Assembly (NCBI RefSeq): GCF_023347235.1
Contig: NZ_CP094467.1
Span: 1,488,001-1,552,000, forward strand
DNA from: Faecalibacterium sp. I4-1-79
GTDB lineage: Bacteria; Bacillota; Clostridia; Oscillospirales; Ruminococcaceae
Direction of reading: 5' to 3'
DNA: 64,000 nt
The notes below the pieces were generated by a model. The model saw only the letters and a program-made list of their open reading frames with translations. It was not told the origin of the DNA and did no database searches. The position numbers and the translations under genes are program-made. Below, in pieces: positions 56,414-64,000 of this stretch (position 1 is the first letter of the stretch; each line of letters opens with the position of its first letter).

Positions 56414-57312
56414 CAGTGGAACCTCTCGCAGTGTACACCCTCCGGCAGGGTGTCGGCCACCGTAACGGTGTAGTCCTGATAGCTGCGGGGCGCGACCACC
56501 TCGGCCTTGTGCTCCACGGTAACGGCATCGAACAGCTTATAGGCGGGCGCATTGCCCAGCTCGGAATCGTGCTTGAACACGATCAGCTCCCGCACGGCCA
56601 TCTTGCCGCGTGCAGCACTGTGGTCGTTTTCGAACATATTCAGGATAGCCTGCCACAGCAGCTGCAAGTCCTCTTCCGAGAAGCCGGTGGTCTTGCGGGC
56701 AAGATTGGCAGAAACGTAACCCTCGGCACGGTACAGACCGTAGGGCACGATATGCTTGTTGCCCATTTCACTGTTCTTCTTTTCAGCGTCTGCCTCGGTG
56801 GTGATGGCTACGCGGGTAATGGTCACCTCCTGCGGCACGATAGGGTCAACAGAGCGGGCGAAGCTCAGCTGCACCGGCCCGCGCACCTGGCCGCAGTTCA
56901 GCGCACCCTTGACAAAGGTGGTCATCACGGCACCGAAGGTGCGGATATCGTAGAAATGTTCGCACATATAATCCCGCAGCTTGCGGTCGATATCCGGGTC
57001 GCTTTTCTTGGCCTTTTTCAGGTCGTCCTTGGGGGTCAGACCGTTGTGCTCCAGCGCCTCGGCATCACTGCGGTTCAGGGGTACGCCCTCCTTGACATAG
57101 ATGCGGTAATTGTCGGCATCGGGGGCGTCCTCCTTCAGCGTCTCCACATAGTTGCGGATCTTGCGCTTCAGGCAGACATCGGTCACCAGACCGTAGCCGG
57201 TCTCGGGGTCGATGCGGGGCATATTACCGGCATCGGGGTCGCCGTTGGGGTTGCCGTTCTCTACATCGAACAGAATGACGAAATCGTAGCGGTTCTTGAT
57301 AGGTGCAGACAT
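56413..57312 (-). CDS. cas7: Cas7 (Csd2), Cascade backbone
   Basis: RAMP-family backbone subunit of 299 residues that coats the crRNA spacer. Begins MSAPIKNRYDFVILFDVENGNPNGDPDAG, the DVxNGNPNGD block typical of Csd2 (quoted in part: DVENGNPNGDPDAG). Internal PVQLSFARSVDPI is also conserved. Confidence 0.96.
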   Translation of the reverse strand: MSAPIKNRYDFVILFDVENGNPNGDPDAGNMPRIDPETGYGLVTDVCLKRKIRNYVETLKEDAPDADNYRIYVKEGVPLNRSDAEALEHNGLTPKDDLKKAKKSDPDIDRKLRDYMCEHFYDIRTFGAVMTTFVKGALNCGQVRGPVQLSFARSVDPIVPQEVTITRVAITTEADAEKKNSEMGNKHIVPYGLYRAEGYVSANLARKTTGFSEEDLQLLWQAILNMFENDHSAARGKMAVRELIVFKHDSELGNAPAYKLFDAVTVEHKAEVVAPRSYQDYTVTVADTLPEGVHCERFH

Positions 57313-57316
57313 TTTT

Positions 57317-59083
57317 TTATTCCTCCTCGTTCTTTTTGACGTAACGTTTCTGGGTCTGGTGGTAGTAGCCGATGGTGAATTTACCCTGATCCGGCAGGCT
57401 GAGCCGAGCGGGGAAACCGCTCTCCGGCAGCTGTGCCATCAGTTCGGTGATCTGCTTATCGTAGTGGGTGGCAAGGCCGTCATTCAGCTTGCGCAGATGC
57501 TTCTGGCTCAGCCGCAGCAGGGTGGGGAAGGACATACCCGGCGTGGCGCAGGCGGCGTTGAAATACCGGTCCTTGATGGTAGTGTTGATGCCGGGGTTGG
57601 CAGCTTTTTGCACAGCCTCCAGCACAGAGAACAGCCGTCCCAGAAGATAGGGGACATTGGTGGTTTCGTTCAGGCTCACAGTATAGACCTCCTTGTTCAG
57701 TTCGGTAGGGTAATTACGCAGGTAATACGCTTTGATCACAGCAGCCCGGCCGCGGGTCACATTCTGCTCGGCACGGATACGCAGGGTCACACCGTTCAAT
57801 AGGGTTGCGGGATAGCGCCCGCCGGTCAGCACGGCGCGCAGCAGGTCGCCTGCCAGCTGCGGGGACGGGTCAGGCGGCGTACTGCCTTTGACGGTGCGTA
57901 CCGTAGTCAGAGCAACAGACCAGACAGATAGATATTCGCGTATGTCGAGGTCTGGTCGGGCGATTGCAGTCTCATCTAAAAAACGCTGGAGATTCTTGGA
58001 AAATGCTCCAAAGGTATCCCGCATGAAAAAACGAACAGATAGCCGTGCTGCGTTTGGTGAAAGACCCAGAATACAGAAATGCTCATCGGGCTGTAACTCG
58101 ATACCGTTAAAATGTACATGTTGTCCAAGCGCTAACTTTTTCATTATTGCAGCGAGTTCGCCGTTCAAGTCACTGGAAAAAAACATAGAAAAAGCATCGG
58201 AATAAGCTGGTTCTGCATTTTCGGCCCAGAAGACCATGGCGGTGGAGCTACTGCCACTACCTAGAATGCGACAATGATTTTTACGGTCAGCCAAGAGATA
58301 ATTCAGTGCAGTGGTATAGGCAAAGGCGGCGTACTTGCTGACAGGGGCATTATCGCCCTGCTCGTGACCGTAGGAGCAGAAGGCCGGTGCGTTGAAGGAT
58401 ACCAGTGCTGCGCCGGAGCTTTGCGCCCCGGGCACACCGCTGATATTCGGATGGGTGCGCTCGATAGGGGCATATTTTCCGGTAATCAGGCATTGCCCCA
58501 TGTCGGAATCAGCAGAGCGGTCGTTGTAGTGCGCCTGCCAAGCGTTCTGAATGGCAGGGTCGTCATTGACAAAGCTGTGACTGTGGTCGGCAGCTTCGTA
58601 GCCAAAGATCAGGTTGGCGTTGCCGGTGATCTCCTTCCACTGCTCAGCCAATAGGGGATGCGCGGCAGCCTGCGCCGGATCCCAGCTGTCAAAATAAGCA
58701 AGGAGCGCCCGGGCTGCGGGGCTGTCTACACCGTCTAGAATGACGTGATGCAATTTGGCACAGGCCTTGAAGCAATCCGCAGCGCGCTCCGGCTTGCCTT
58801 TTTCGTCTGCGCCCAGCAAATAGGTGGAGTTATCGCACAAAAAGTTGGCGGCAATGCCGGAGGAACGCTTTTCATGCGCCGGTACGCGCATTGCACGCGG
58901 GGCAAGGACTGTCTTTTTGCCCATCTTCGTTTCTGTGCGCAGGTCGAGCACGGAAACCAGCTGCCCGGCATCGTTCAACCGCAGCTCATAGCTCACCTTA
59001 AAGCTGTCATCCCAGCCGGGGGCAGAAAGCTTGCCCTGCCGGACAAGCTGCTCGTAATAGGCAGTAAGTGCCTGTAAGATCAT
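57317..59083 (-). CDS. cas8c: Cas8c (Csd1), Cascade large subunit
   Basis: Large subunit of 588 residues, responsible for PAM recognition in type I-C; an internal start in the family also yields a small Cas11-like subunit. Family features are the N-terminal ILQALTAYYEQLV, LVSFNAPAFCSYGHEQGDNAPVS around residue 230 and the C-terminal YYLGRLFSVLEAVQ-like helix. It overlaps cas5 by four bases. Confidence 0.95.
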   Translation of the reverse strand: MILQALTAYYEQLVRQGKLSAPGWDDSFKVSYELRLNDAGQLVSVLDLRTETKMGKKTVLAPRAMRVPAHEKRSSGIAANFLCDNSTYLLGADEKGKPERAADCFKACAKLHHVILDGVDSPAARALLAYFDSWDPAQAAAHPLLAEQWKEITGNANLIFGYEAADHSHSFVNDDPAIQNAWQAHYNDRSADSDMGQCLITGKYAPIERTHPNISGVPGAQSSGAALVSFNAPAFCSYGHEQGDNAPVSKYAAFAYTTALNYLLADRKNHCRILGSGSSSTAMVFWAENAEPAYSDAFSMFFSSDLNGELAAIMKKLALGQHVHFNGIELQPDEHFCILGLSPNAARLSVRFFMRDTFGAFSKNLQRFLDETAIARPDLDIREYLSVWSVALTTVRTVKGSTPPDPSPQLAGDLLRAVLTGGRYPATLLNGVTLRIRAEQNVTRGRAAVIKAYYLRNYPTELNKEVYTVSLNETTNVPYLLGRLFSVLEAVQKAANPGINTTIKDRYFNAACATPGMSFPTLLRLSQKHLRKLNDGLATHYDKQITELMAQLPESGFPARLSLPDQGKFTIGYYHQTQKRYVKKNEEE

Positions 59084-59730
59084 GCAAACACCTCCACATC
59101 CCGGCAGTCCAGCACGCCGTTTTCCAGCTTTGCCCGGAAGAACTGGGAGCGGATATTTTCCGGGTCGGAGTAGTCCAGATCATACAGCATAAAGCCCAGA
59201 TCCTGCGTGAGCGGCAGTGCGGGGATCTCTTCAGCCTTGCCGTGCCATTCCCGGAAGTTTGCCGGAAACTCCCGGCAGCCAAAGCAGGGCTGGTGATAGC
59301 ACTGCCCCTTGGCAAGCCGCCGCCGCAAGATATCCTGAAATTTGCCCGGGTTATCGCCGGGTGCGGCTTTTTCGGTCATGGTAAAATGGCATTCGATCAC
59401 GTAGTGCACATCTTGCAGCACCAGCGCTGCCCGCTGCTGGATATTCTCTGCCGTGCACAGCATGGGCACCTCGCCGCCCTTGGCTGCACTGAGCGCTGCC
59501 GAGGATCGCAGGGTATCCTTGACCTCATTGCGCCGGATGCTGGCAAACTGCACCGGCTTGAGCAGGTAGATGCGGTCGATATGGTACTTCATGCCCGGGT
59601 GCCAGTAAATAGCCTCCACCAGCCCGCGTGCCGCCGAGGGCGTCATGATGTCATAGGATACACGCTCGGTTTTCATCTCGGGTCTTGAAAAGCAGGCGTA
59701 GTCGCCCCAGACCTCGATCAGCATGGACAT
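59080..59730 (-). CDS. cas5: Cas5c (Cas5d), crRNA-processing Cascade subunit
   Basis: In type I-C this protein replaces Cas6: it cuts pre-crRNA in the repeat and holds the 5' handle. The 216-residue protein starts MSMLIEVWGDYACFSRPEMK and has the family DIMTPSAARGLVEAIYW block near residue 30. I chose ATG 59730 because GGAGGTG (59743-59737) is six bases before it; GTG 59739 would overlap that site. First gene of the cas5-cas2 transcript. Confidence 0.95.
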   Translation of the reverse strand: MSMLIEVWGDYACFSRPEMKTERVSYDIMTPSAARGLVEAIYWHPGMKYHIDRIYLLKPVQFASIRRNEVKDTLRSSAALSAAKGGEVPMLCTAENIQQRAALVLQDVHYVIECHFTMTEKAAPGDNPGKFQDILRRRLAKGQCYHQPCFGCREFPANFREWHGKAEEIPALPLTQDLGFMLYDLDYSDPENIRSQFFRAKLENGVLDCRDVEVFA

Positions 59731-59810
59731 GAACACCACCTCCTTTCATTGTTTATTTGAATCTTCAGACAAAGAGAAAACTTGCCCACATAAACCACCT
59801 CTTTCTGCAT

Positions 59811-59848
59811 TTCAATTATTAAGTAAAGGACGTATAAGAATTTCTGAG
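59811..59848 (+). other. Predicted target site of the crRNA-like RNA
   Basis: A TTC PAM (59811-59813) is followed by a protospacer from 59814. Its first 24 bases match the spacer-like segment at 59960-59983 at 18 positions; mismatches are at 6, 9, 12, 14, 18 and 23. It covers the expected start region of the cas5-cas2 transcript on the opposite strand. Confidence 0.6.
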
Positions 59849-59851
59849 CCT

Positions 59852-59880
59852 AGAATAACACAATTTGATCAATAATACAA
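59852..59880 (-). promoter_or_regulatory. Predicted promoter of the cas5-cas8c-cas7-cas4-cas1-cas2 transcript
   Basis: Minus strand: TTGTAT (59875-59880), 17-base spacer, TATTCT (59852-59857); start expected near 59845, 115 bases before the cas5 ATG. It is back-to-back with the RNA promoter at 59889-59917. Confidence 0.55.
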
Positions 59881-59888
59881 GGGGAAAC

Positions 59889-59917
59889 TTGCAATTTAAT
59901 GCTTTTTTTCGTATACT
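59889..59917 (+). promoter_or_regulatory. Promoter of the crRNA-like RNA
   Basis: TTGCAA (59889-59894), 17-base spacer, TATACT (59912-59917). The expected start, six to seven bases on, is G59924, the first base of the degenerate repeat. Confidence 0.7.
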
Positions 59918-59923
59918 GTTGCT

Positions 59924-60027
59924 GTCATCCGGTGTGTACACTGGGATGTGGATAGAAATAATTAGTAGGTCATGGATGTATGACGGGGAAACGGCAGAGC
60001 GACAGATGCTTTGCCGTTTCTTCATTT
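59924..60027 (+). ncRNA. Solitary crRNA-like RNA in the cas5-cas3 gap (CreA/CreR-like)
   Basis: A degenerate CRISPR repeat (59924-59959) begins GTC like the array repeat. It forms a stem-loop (CATCC/GGATG and GTG/CAC, loop TGTA) and ends with the exact 12-base 3' part of the repeat, GTGGATAGAAAT. A spacer-like segment (59960-59987) and a terminator-like hairpin (59988-59996 with 60012-60020, then a T-rich tail) follow. It is antisense to the cas genes with its own promoter. I infer processing by Cas5c and use as a guide to the cas operon start. No toxin gene is evident beside it; 60028-60107 holds nothing else. Confidence 0.7.
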
Positions 60028-60107
60028 ATCAAATACTATATTACAACAAATAAAATACAATAAAAAGGACTTCTAAGGGCTATCTTGGCCTTATTTTTAG
60101 CTTTTGG

Positions 60108-62270
60108 TCAGAAAAACAGACCTTTTCCGGTCTCCACATCCATGGAAAGCCCGGTCTTAGGGTCGTACAGGGTGCTGTCAGTCAGGATAGCGCTGCCGTT
60201 GGGCAGTGGTTCCAATGCTCCGGCAGCATCCAGTGCCTGAAACTGCTGGGCATAACAGGCTACGCTGTAAGCGCCCAGCTTGCGGTAAAGTGTGCGGCTC
60301 ACAGTCCCACTGCGCAGCTGGTCGCAAAGGGCTTTTCCTTCGCCAATGGGCAGGTAAACGGTGCGGGTGGGGGCTTCGATCAGATGGAACTGTTCAGCCA
60401 CCTGTGCAAACGGGAAAATGCAGCCCGAGATCCCCTTGCGCAGGGCGTCCAGAATGCTGCTTGTGTCCAGTGCGGCCTCACCCCGCGCAAAATACAGCTC
60501 CTTAAAATAAGCTCTGACCGCCTCCGGGCTGTCCAGCGCTGCGGCGCAGCCTGCTGCGTACTGCATGGCGTGTACGTTCTGGCGCAGCATCTGCGGTACG
60601 CCGCAGCCTTCCAGCGTAAAACGGTATACCAGGCTCTCTTCCACGCTGCGGTGTCCCTCCCGGTTGCAGCGTCCGGCGGTCTGCAAAAGGGAGTCCAGCC
60701 CGCACTGCTCCCGGTATGCGGCGGGGAAATCCACGTCCACACCTGCTTCGATCAGCGAGGTGGACACTACCCGGCAGGGCAGGCTTTCCCGCAGCCGCCG
60801 CCGGATCTCTGCCAGCTGGCGGCGGCGGTCTGCGGCGCACAATAGGGTGGTCAGGCAGTAGCTGCCCTCGGCAGGCAAGGCGGCGTACACTTCCTGCGCC
60901 GTTTTGCGCCGGTTCACTACGCACAGCACCTGCGGCAGTGCGCAGAGCTGCGAAGTCAGCGCTTCCAGCGTCAGCTCTCCGGCATCGCAAAGGGTGGTGC
61001 GACGCAGGGTGGTGTACAAGGTGGCAGTGTCCGGCACGATCTCCTGCAAGGGCAGTTCCGGCGCAAACTGCCGGAAATAGGGCTCTAATGCGGGCTGGGT
61101 GGCGGTGCATAACACGGCGGTGGCGTTGTAATGCCGCACCAGCTGCGCAATAGCACTGACGCAGGGCAGCAGATAACTGGTGGGCAGGGTCTGCGCTTCG
61201 TCAAAGATGATCACACTGTTCGCAATGTTGTGCAGCTTGCGGCAGCGGCTGCTGCGGTTAGCGTACAGCGATTCAAAAAACTGCACCGCAGTGGTCACCA
61301 CAACAGGTGCATCCCAGTTTTCGCTGGCCAGCAGCTGGCGGTACTGCGCGGGGGTCAACTTTTCCTGTTCGAGGCTTTTATAGTCTGCGCAGGAGTAATC
61401 CGCCAGAACGTTTTCTGCGCCCAGAAGGTCTGCAAAAACAGCGGCAGTCTGGTCGATGATGGACATATACGGAATCACATAGATCACCCGCTTCATGTCC
61501 TGCGCAGCGGCCTGTTCCAGCGCAAAGGCAAGGGAGGCAAAGGTCTTGCCGCCGCCGGTGGGCACGGTGAGGGTATACAGCCCCGGTGCGCCGTGGGCAC
61601 CTTTCTCCATGCAAGCCCGCAGCACGGCATTGCGCTGGCTGCCTACCGGCAAGGTGCTCTGTGCCGCAAGATAGCCCGCCGCCTTGGTACGCACCTTTTC
61701 CAGAAGAGAAGAAAGCGCGGTGCTGCTGCCCCGGGGCGCGGCCTGCCCGTTCATAAAAGTTTCGGTGTCGATAAAATCCGCATCCACAAGACAGGAGTAG
61801 AGCATCCGGGTAAAGAATGCAAAATCCAGTGGGTCGCGGTTTGCCCAGTCCGGCGGGGCGCTCTGGGGCAGGGTGACCTCGCGCCAGCCATCGTAAGGCT
61901 CCACCGGTTTTTTCAGCCGCCCGAACAGGGTAGCGTCAGCGGCATCGGCTGTTCTTCGATTGCCGCCATCCGGCAGACCGGTGTGGTGCCCGGCTACGGC
62001 AAAGGCGGCCTGAACGTGGGGCGCACAGCCCTTCATCGCTTCCTGTGCACCGGCGGTCGAGTGGTCGGTTGCAGCACCGCCCGCCAGGCGCTGCTGAAAG
62101 GCGGCGCTGTATTTGCCAATATCATGCAGCCACGCGGCGTATTCGGCCTCCTCTTTTGCACCAAAGGGTGCGGCAAAAGCTCCGGCAAGGCGCGCTGTGC
62201 CGGAAAGATGTTCGTAGACGGTCTGGGTGCGGGTTCCGTCCTCGGAAATATGTGCAAGTGCTTTTTCCAT
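60108..62270 (-). CDS. cas3: Cas3 nuclease-helicase (type I-C)
   Basis: Effector of 720 residues recruited by Cascade to degrade target DNA. N-terminal HD nuclease domain: WLHDIGK (H49, D50), HH at 95-96, Asp in CLVDADFID near 163. SF2 helicase: Walker A PTGGGKT (237-243), DEAQ box (357-360) and motif VI QTAGRCNREG. GGAGG precedes ATG 62270. It is separated from cas5 by 377 bases and has its own promoter. Confidence 0.96.
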   Translation of the reverse strand: MEKALAHISEDGTRTQTVYEHLSGTARLAGAFAAPFGAKEEAEYAAWLHDIGKYSAAFQQRLAGGAATDHSTAGAQEAMKGCAPHVQAAFAVAGHHTGLPDGGNRRTADAADATLFGRLKKPVEPYDGWREVTLPQSAPPDWANRDPLDFAFFTRMLYSCLVDADFIDTETFMNGQAAPRGSSTALSSLLEKVRTKAAGYLAAQSTLPVGSQRNAVLRACMEKGAHGAPGLYTLTVPTGGGKTFASLAFALEQAAAQDMKRVIYVIPYMSIIDQTAAVFADLLGAENVLADYSCADYKSLEQEKLTPAQYRQLLASENWDAPVVVTTAVQFFESLYANRSSRCRKLHNIANSVIIFDEAQTLPTSYLLPCVSAIAQLVRHYNATAVLCTATQPALEPYFRQFAPELPLQEIVPDTATLYTTLRRTTLCDAGELTLEALTSQLCALPQVLCVVNRRKTAQEVYAALPAEGSYCLTTLLCAADRRRQLAEIRRRLRESLPCRVVSTSLIEAGVDVDFPAAYREQCGLDSLLQTAGRCNREGHRSVEESLVYRFTLEGCGVPQMLRQNVHAMQYAAGCAAALDSPEAVRAYFKELYFARGEAALDTSSILDALRKGISGCIFPFAQVAEQFHLIEAPTRTVYLPIGEGKALCDQLRSGTVSRTLYRKLGAYSVACYAQQFQALDAAGALEPLPNGSAILTDSTLYDPKTGLSMDVETGKGLFF

Positions 62271-62294
62271 GTTGAAGCCTCCGTTTCTGGGTCA

Positions 62295-62323
62295 ACGATA
62301 CAACGGCAGGGAATGCCTGTCAA
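62295..62323 (-). promoter_or_regulatory. Promoter of cas3
   Basis: Minus strand: TTGACA (62318-62323), 17-base spacer, TATCGT (62295-62300), 25 bases before the ATG. Confidence 0.65.
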
Positions 62324-62386
62324 GAATTGGCAGAAAGTTCGGCGGCCTGCACAGCCCGGGCGGCGTTTATCCGGCAGAACGCCCAT

Positions 62387-62437
62387 AAAAAAGCCGCCGC
62401 ACTCTGCCCGGAAACTCCGGCGGCAGAATGCGGCGGC
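62387..62437 (-). terminator. Terminator of glsB copy 2
   Basis: Sixteen-base arms (62422-62437 with 62393-62408) and T6 on the minus strand. Confidence 0.85.
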
Positions 62438-62454
62438 ATATTGTTACAAAAAAC

Positions 62455-62781
62455 TTACTCAGAGATCTTCTGGCCGATCCAGATGCAGATGCAGGCGCCG
62501 ACCACCGAGATGGCAAAGGAAGAAAAGCTGCCGGAGGCGTGGATGCCCAGCAGGCCGAACAAAAACTCGCCCACAAAGCTGCCCAGCACGCCCATCAGGA
62601 TGTTGCGGCCCAGGGAAGTTTCCGTGCCCATAAAGCGCCCGGCCAGATATCCGGCCAGTGCACCCACCAGCACGCCCACAAAAAGGGAGGCCAGCACGCC
62701 TACCAGCGTCAGCAGGCCGGTCAGACAGCCCACCAGTACGCACAGCAGGGCAACAATGAGCAAAATCGTTAAAGTGATCAT
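62455..62781 (-). CDS. GlsB/YeaQ/YmgE-type membrane protein, copy 2
   Basis: A 108-residue small membrane protein of the GlsB/transglycosylase-associated family, with Gly-rich helices. It has a proper AAGGAGG ribosome site and follows nth by 20 bases, so it is the functional backbone copy. Relative to copy 1 (46632-46916) it has a 12-residue in-frame insertion near residue 30 and a two-residue insertion near the end. Confidence 0.85.
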   Translation of the reverse strand: MITLTILLIVALLCVLVGCLTGLLTLVGVLASLFVGVLVGALAGYLAGRFMGTETSLGRNILMGVLGSFVGEFLFGLLGIHASGSFSSFAISVVGACICIWIGQKISE

Positions 62782-62801
62782 AGTTTATACCTCCTTAAAA
62801 A

Positions 62802-63491
62802 TTATGGCTCTGCCTGCTGCCCGGCGGCTTCGCGGGCAGTGCGGCAAATGTCTTTCAAACAGCATTTTTCGCATTCCGGCTTGCGGGCGTTGCACACCGC
62901 ACGGCCGTGCATCACAAAGCGGTGGCAAAGGTCGCTGCCTTCCTCCGGCGGGATGATCTTCCACAAAGCCATCTCCACTTTTTGCGGCTCCTTGATGCCG
63001 TCCACAAGGCCGATCTTATTGCACAGCCGGATGCAGTGGGTGTCGGTAACGATGGCGGGCTTGCCGAACACATCCCCCATGATGAGGTTTGCGCTCTTGC
63101 GCCCTACACCGGGCAAAGCGAGCAACTCCTCAAAGGTATTGGGCACACGGCAGTTGTATTGATCCCGCAGCATCCGCATACAAGCCGAGATATCCCGCGC
63201 CTTGGAGTGTCCCAGTCCGCAGGGCTTGACAATGGCTTCGATGTCCTCCGGCTCGGCGGCAGCCAGTGCCGCTACGCTTGGGTATTTTGCAAACAACTCC
63301 TCCACCACAATGTTCACCCGGGCATCCGTGCACTGGGCGGCCAGCCGCACGCTGACCAGCAGCTGCCATGCGTGGTCGTAGTCCAAGGTGCAACCAGCAT
63401 CCGGGTATTCGGCCTTGAGACGCCGGATGACCTCCAGCGCCAGCGCTTTTTTTGCGGTAAGATCCTCCGGGGCTTTTTTTTGTACCGGCAT
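62802..63491 (-). CDS. nth: Endonuclease III
   Basis: Base-excision repair glycosylase/AP lyase of 229 residues. The helix-hairpin-helix LPGVGRKSANLI (near 127) is followed by the catalytic Asp in VTDTHC (near 150). The 4Fe-4S loop is CNARKPECEKCCLKDIC near 203-219. The position of the usual catalytic Lys (LPGVGRKT in the family) is occupied as LPGVGRKS with Lys kept. Confidence 0.94.
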   Translation of the reverse strand: MPVQKKAPEDLTAKKALALEVIRRLKAEYPDAGCTLDYDHAWQLLVSVRLAAQCTDARVNIVVEELFAKYPSVAALAAAEPEDIEAIVKPCGLGHSKARDISACMRMLRDQYNCRVPNTFEELLALPGVGRKSANLIMGDVFGKPAIVTDTHCIRLCNKIGLVDGIKEPQKVEMALWKIIPPEEGSDLCHRFVMHGRAVCNARKPECEKCCLKDICRTAREAAGQQAEP

Positions 63492-63523
63492 GGGACAAAC
63501 CTCCTTTGAAAGGGAATACCTGA

Positions 63524-63552
63524 ATCATACCATGTTTGACAGGATTTGTAAA
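63524..63552 (-). promoter_or_regulatory. Promoter of nth-glsB
   Basis: Minus strand: TTTACA (63547-63552), 17-base spacer, TATGAT (63524-63529). Confidence 0.65.
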
Positions 63553-63594
63553 TGTTTGCAGGACATTATCTGAGAATGATTTTCAGAAAAGCCC

Positions 63595-63623
63595 TTGTCC
63601 TCCTTTTCTAAATGCGCTATACT
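63595..63623 (+). promoter_or_regulatory. Promoter of rarA
   Basis: TTGTCC (63595-63600), 17-base spacer, TATACT (63618-63623), 40 bases before the ATG. Confidence 0.65.
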
Positions 63624-63663
63624 ATATAAAAAGTGCCTTGCGGGCAGGGAAGGAGAAACCACC

Positions 63664-64000
63664 ATGAATGAACCACTTGCGCAGCGCCTGCGTCCTAAAA
63701 CGCTGGCAGATGTGTGCGGGCAGCAGCATCTGCTGGCTCCGGGGCGGGTGTTCCGCCGCACCATCGAGAGCGGGCGCATCCCCAACATGATCTTTTACGG
63801 CCCCTCCGGCACCGGAAAGACCACGGTGGCACGCATTATTGCCGAGAACAGCGGCATGACCCTGCACAAGCTCAACGGCACCTCCTGCGGCACCGGGGAT
63901 ATCAAGGCGGTGCTCAAGGATATCGGCACGCTGGCAGCGGCGGGCGGCATACTGCTGTATCTGGACGAGATCCAGTACCTGAACAAAAAGCAGCAGCAGA
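63664..64000 (+). CDS. rarA: Replication-associated recombination protein A (RarA/MgsA), 5' part
   Basis: AAA+ ATPase acting at stalled replication forks; only the first 112 codons are in the window. It begins MNEPLAQRLRPKTLADVCGQ, with Walker A YGPSGTGKTT (near 45-54) and Walker B LLYLDEIQYL (near 98-107), both typical of RarA. AAGGAG (63650-63655) supports ATG 63664. The gene runs off the right edge. Confidence 0.93.
   Translation, partial: MNEPLAQRLRPKTLADVCGQQHLLAPGRVFRRTIESGRIPNMIFYGPSGTGKTTVARIIAENSGMTLHKLNGTSCGTGDIKAVLKDIGTLAAAGGILLYLDEIQYLNKKQQQ

Noticed and set aside
59819-60025. A 68-codon minus-strand frame in the cas5-cas3 gap, considered as a CreT-like toxin
   Set aside because: No ribosome site before its ATG, it runs through the crRNA-like RNA gene and its promoter, and its sequence is not toxin-like. 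The plus-strand frame 59865-60053 also lacks a ribosome site.

Overview
The window is a chromosomal segment of a low-passage Firmicute. The 16S rRNA gene (about 25.2-26.7 kb) reads as Faecalibacterium (F. prausnitzii group, Ruminococcaceae/Oscillospiraceae). The T-box leaders, DnaD/DnaI pair, YerC, WalJ-like hydrolase and class 3 fructose bisphosphatase also fit Clostridia. The species call is from recognition, not from a search.

Layout. 0-5.6 kb: sodium-pump decarboxylase gamma and beta subunits, a hydrolase/acetyltransferase pair, and a CstA transporter behind a T-box leader. 5.7-24.7 kb: housekeeping genes (YerC, HAD phosphatases, SGNH surface protein, ABC-F ATPase, Lon-EngB-methyltransferase-Hsp33 run, sporulation-type YqfC/YqfD/YlbJ, T-box-controlled pheST). 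24.7-30.1 kb: a complete 16S-23S-5S operon with two promoters and no spacer tRNA. 30.2-45.5 kb: carboxypeptidase, cysteine-cluster protein, a TrpXYZ-type ABC transporter joined to a GH3 glycosidase, KdgK-like kinase, radical SAM enzyme, Fbp, MurA, WalJ and a DnaD-DnaI operon. tRNA-Thr(CGT) follows at 45.7 kb.

45.9-62.8 kb is an accessory island. It starts with three tiny AT-rich genes behind a structured leader, then a decayed prophage block (terminase end, portal, scaffold-like, tail genes) cut off at both ends. A 35-repeat CRISPR array follows, with a complete type I-C cas operon (cas3, cas5, cas8c, cas7, cas4, cas1, cas2), all transcribed leftward. Two diverged copies of a GlsB/YeaQ-type membrane protein gene bracket the block from prophage to cas3. 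Nth and the start of RarA resume the backbone.

The most interesting element lies in the 377-base gap between cas3 and cas5 (59,731-60,107). A solitary degenerate CRISPR repeat sits there on the opposite strand, with its own promoter placed so that transcription should begin at the first base of the repeat. It keeps the stem-loop and the exact crRNA 5' handle sequence. The spacer-like segment after it matches 18 of the first 24 bases of a site 146 bases away that has a TTC PAM and lies at the predicted start of the cas5-cas2 transcript. Three of the mismatches are at positions 6, 12 and 18, which Cascade flips out. I infer a crRNA-like RNA that makes Cascade repress its own operon, analogous to the CreA/CreR class of crRNA-resembling regulators. 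Other notable signals are a CRISPR repeat whose 4-base loop has inverted twice within the array, a dispersed hairpin repeat family with variable but fully paired stems, a T-box in front of cstA, and two allelic spacers against one conserved phage gene.
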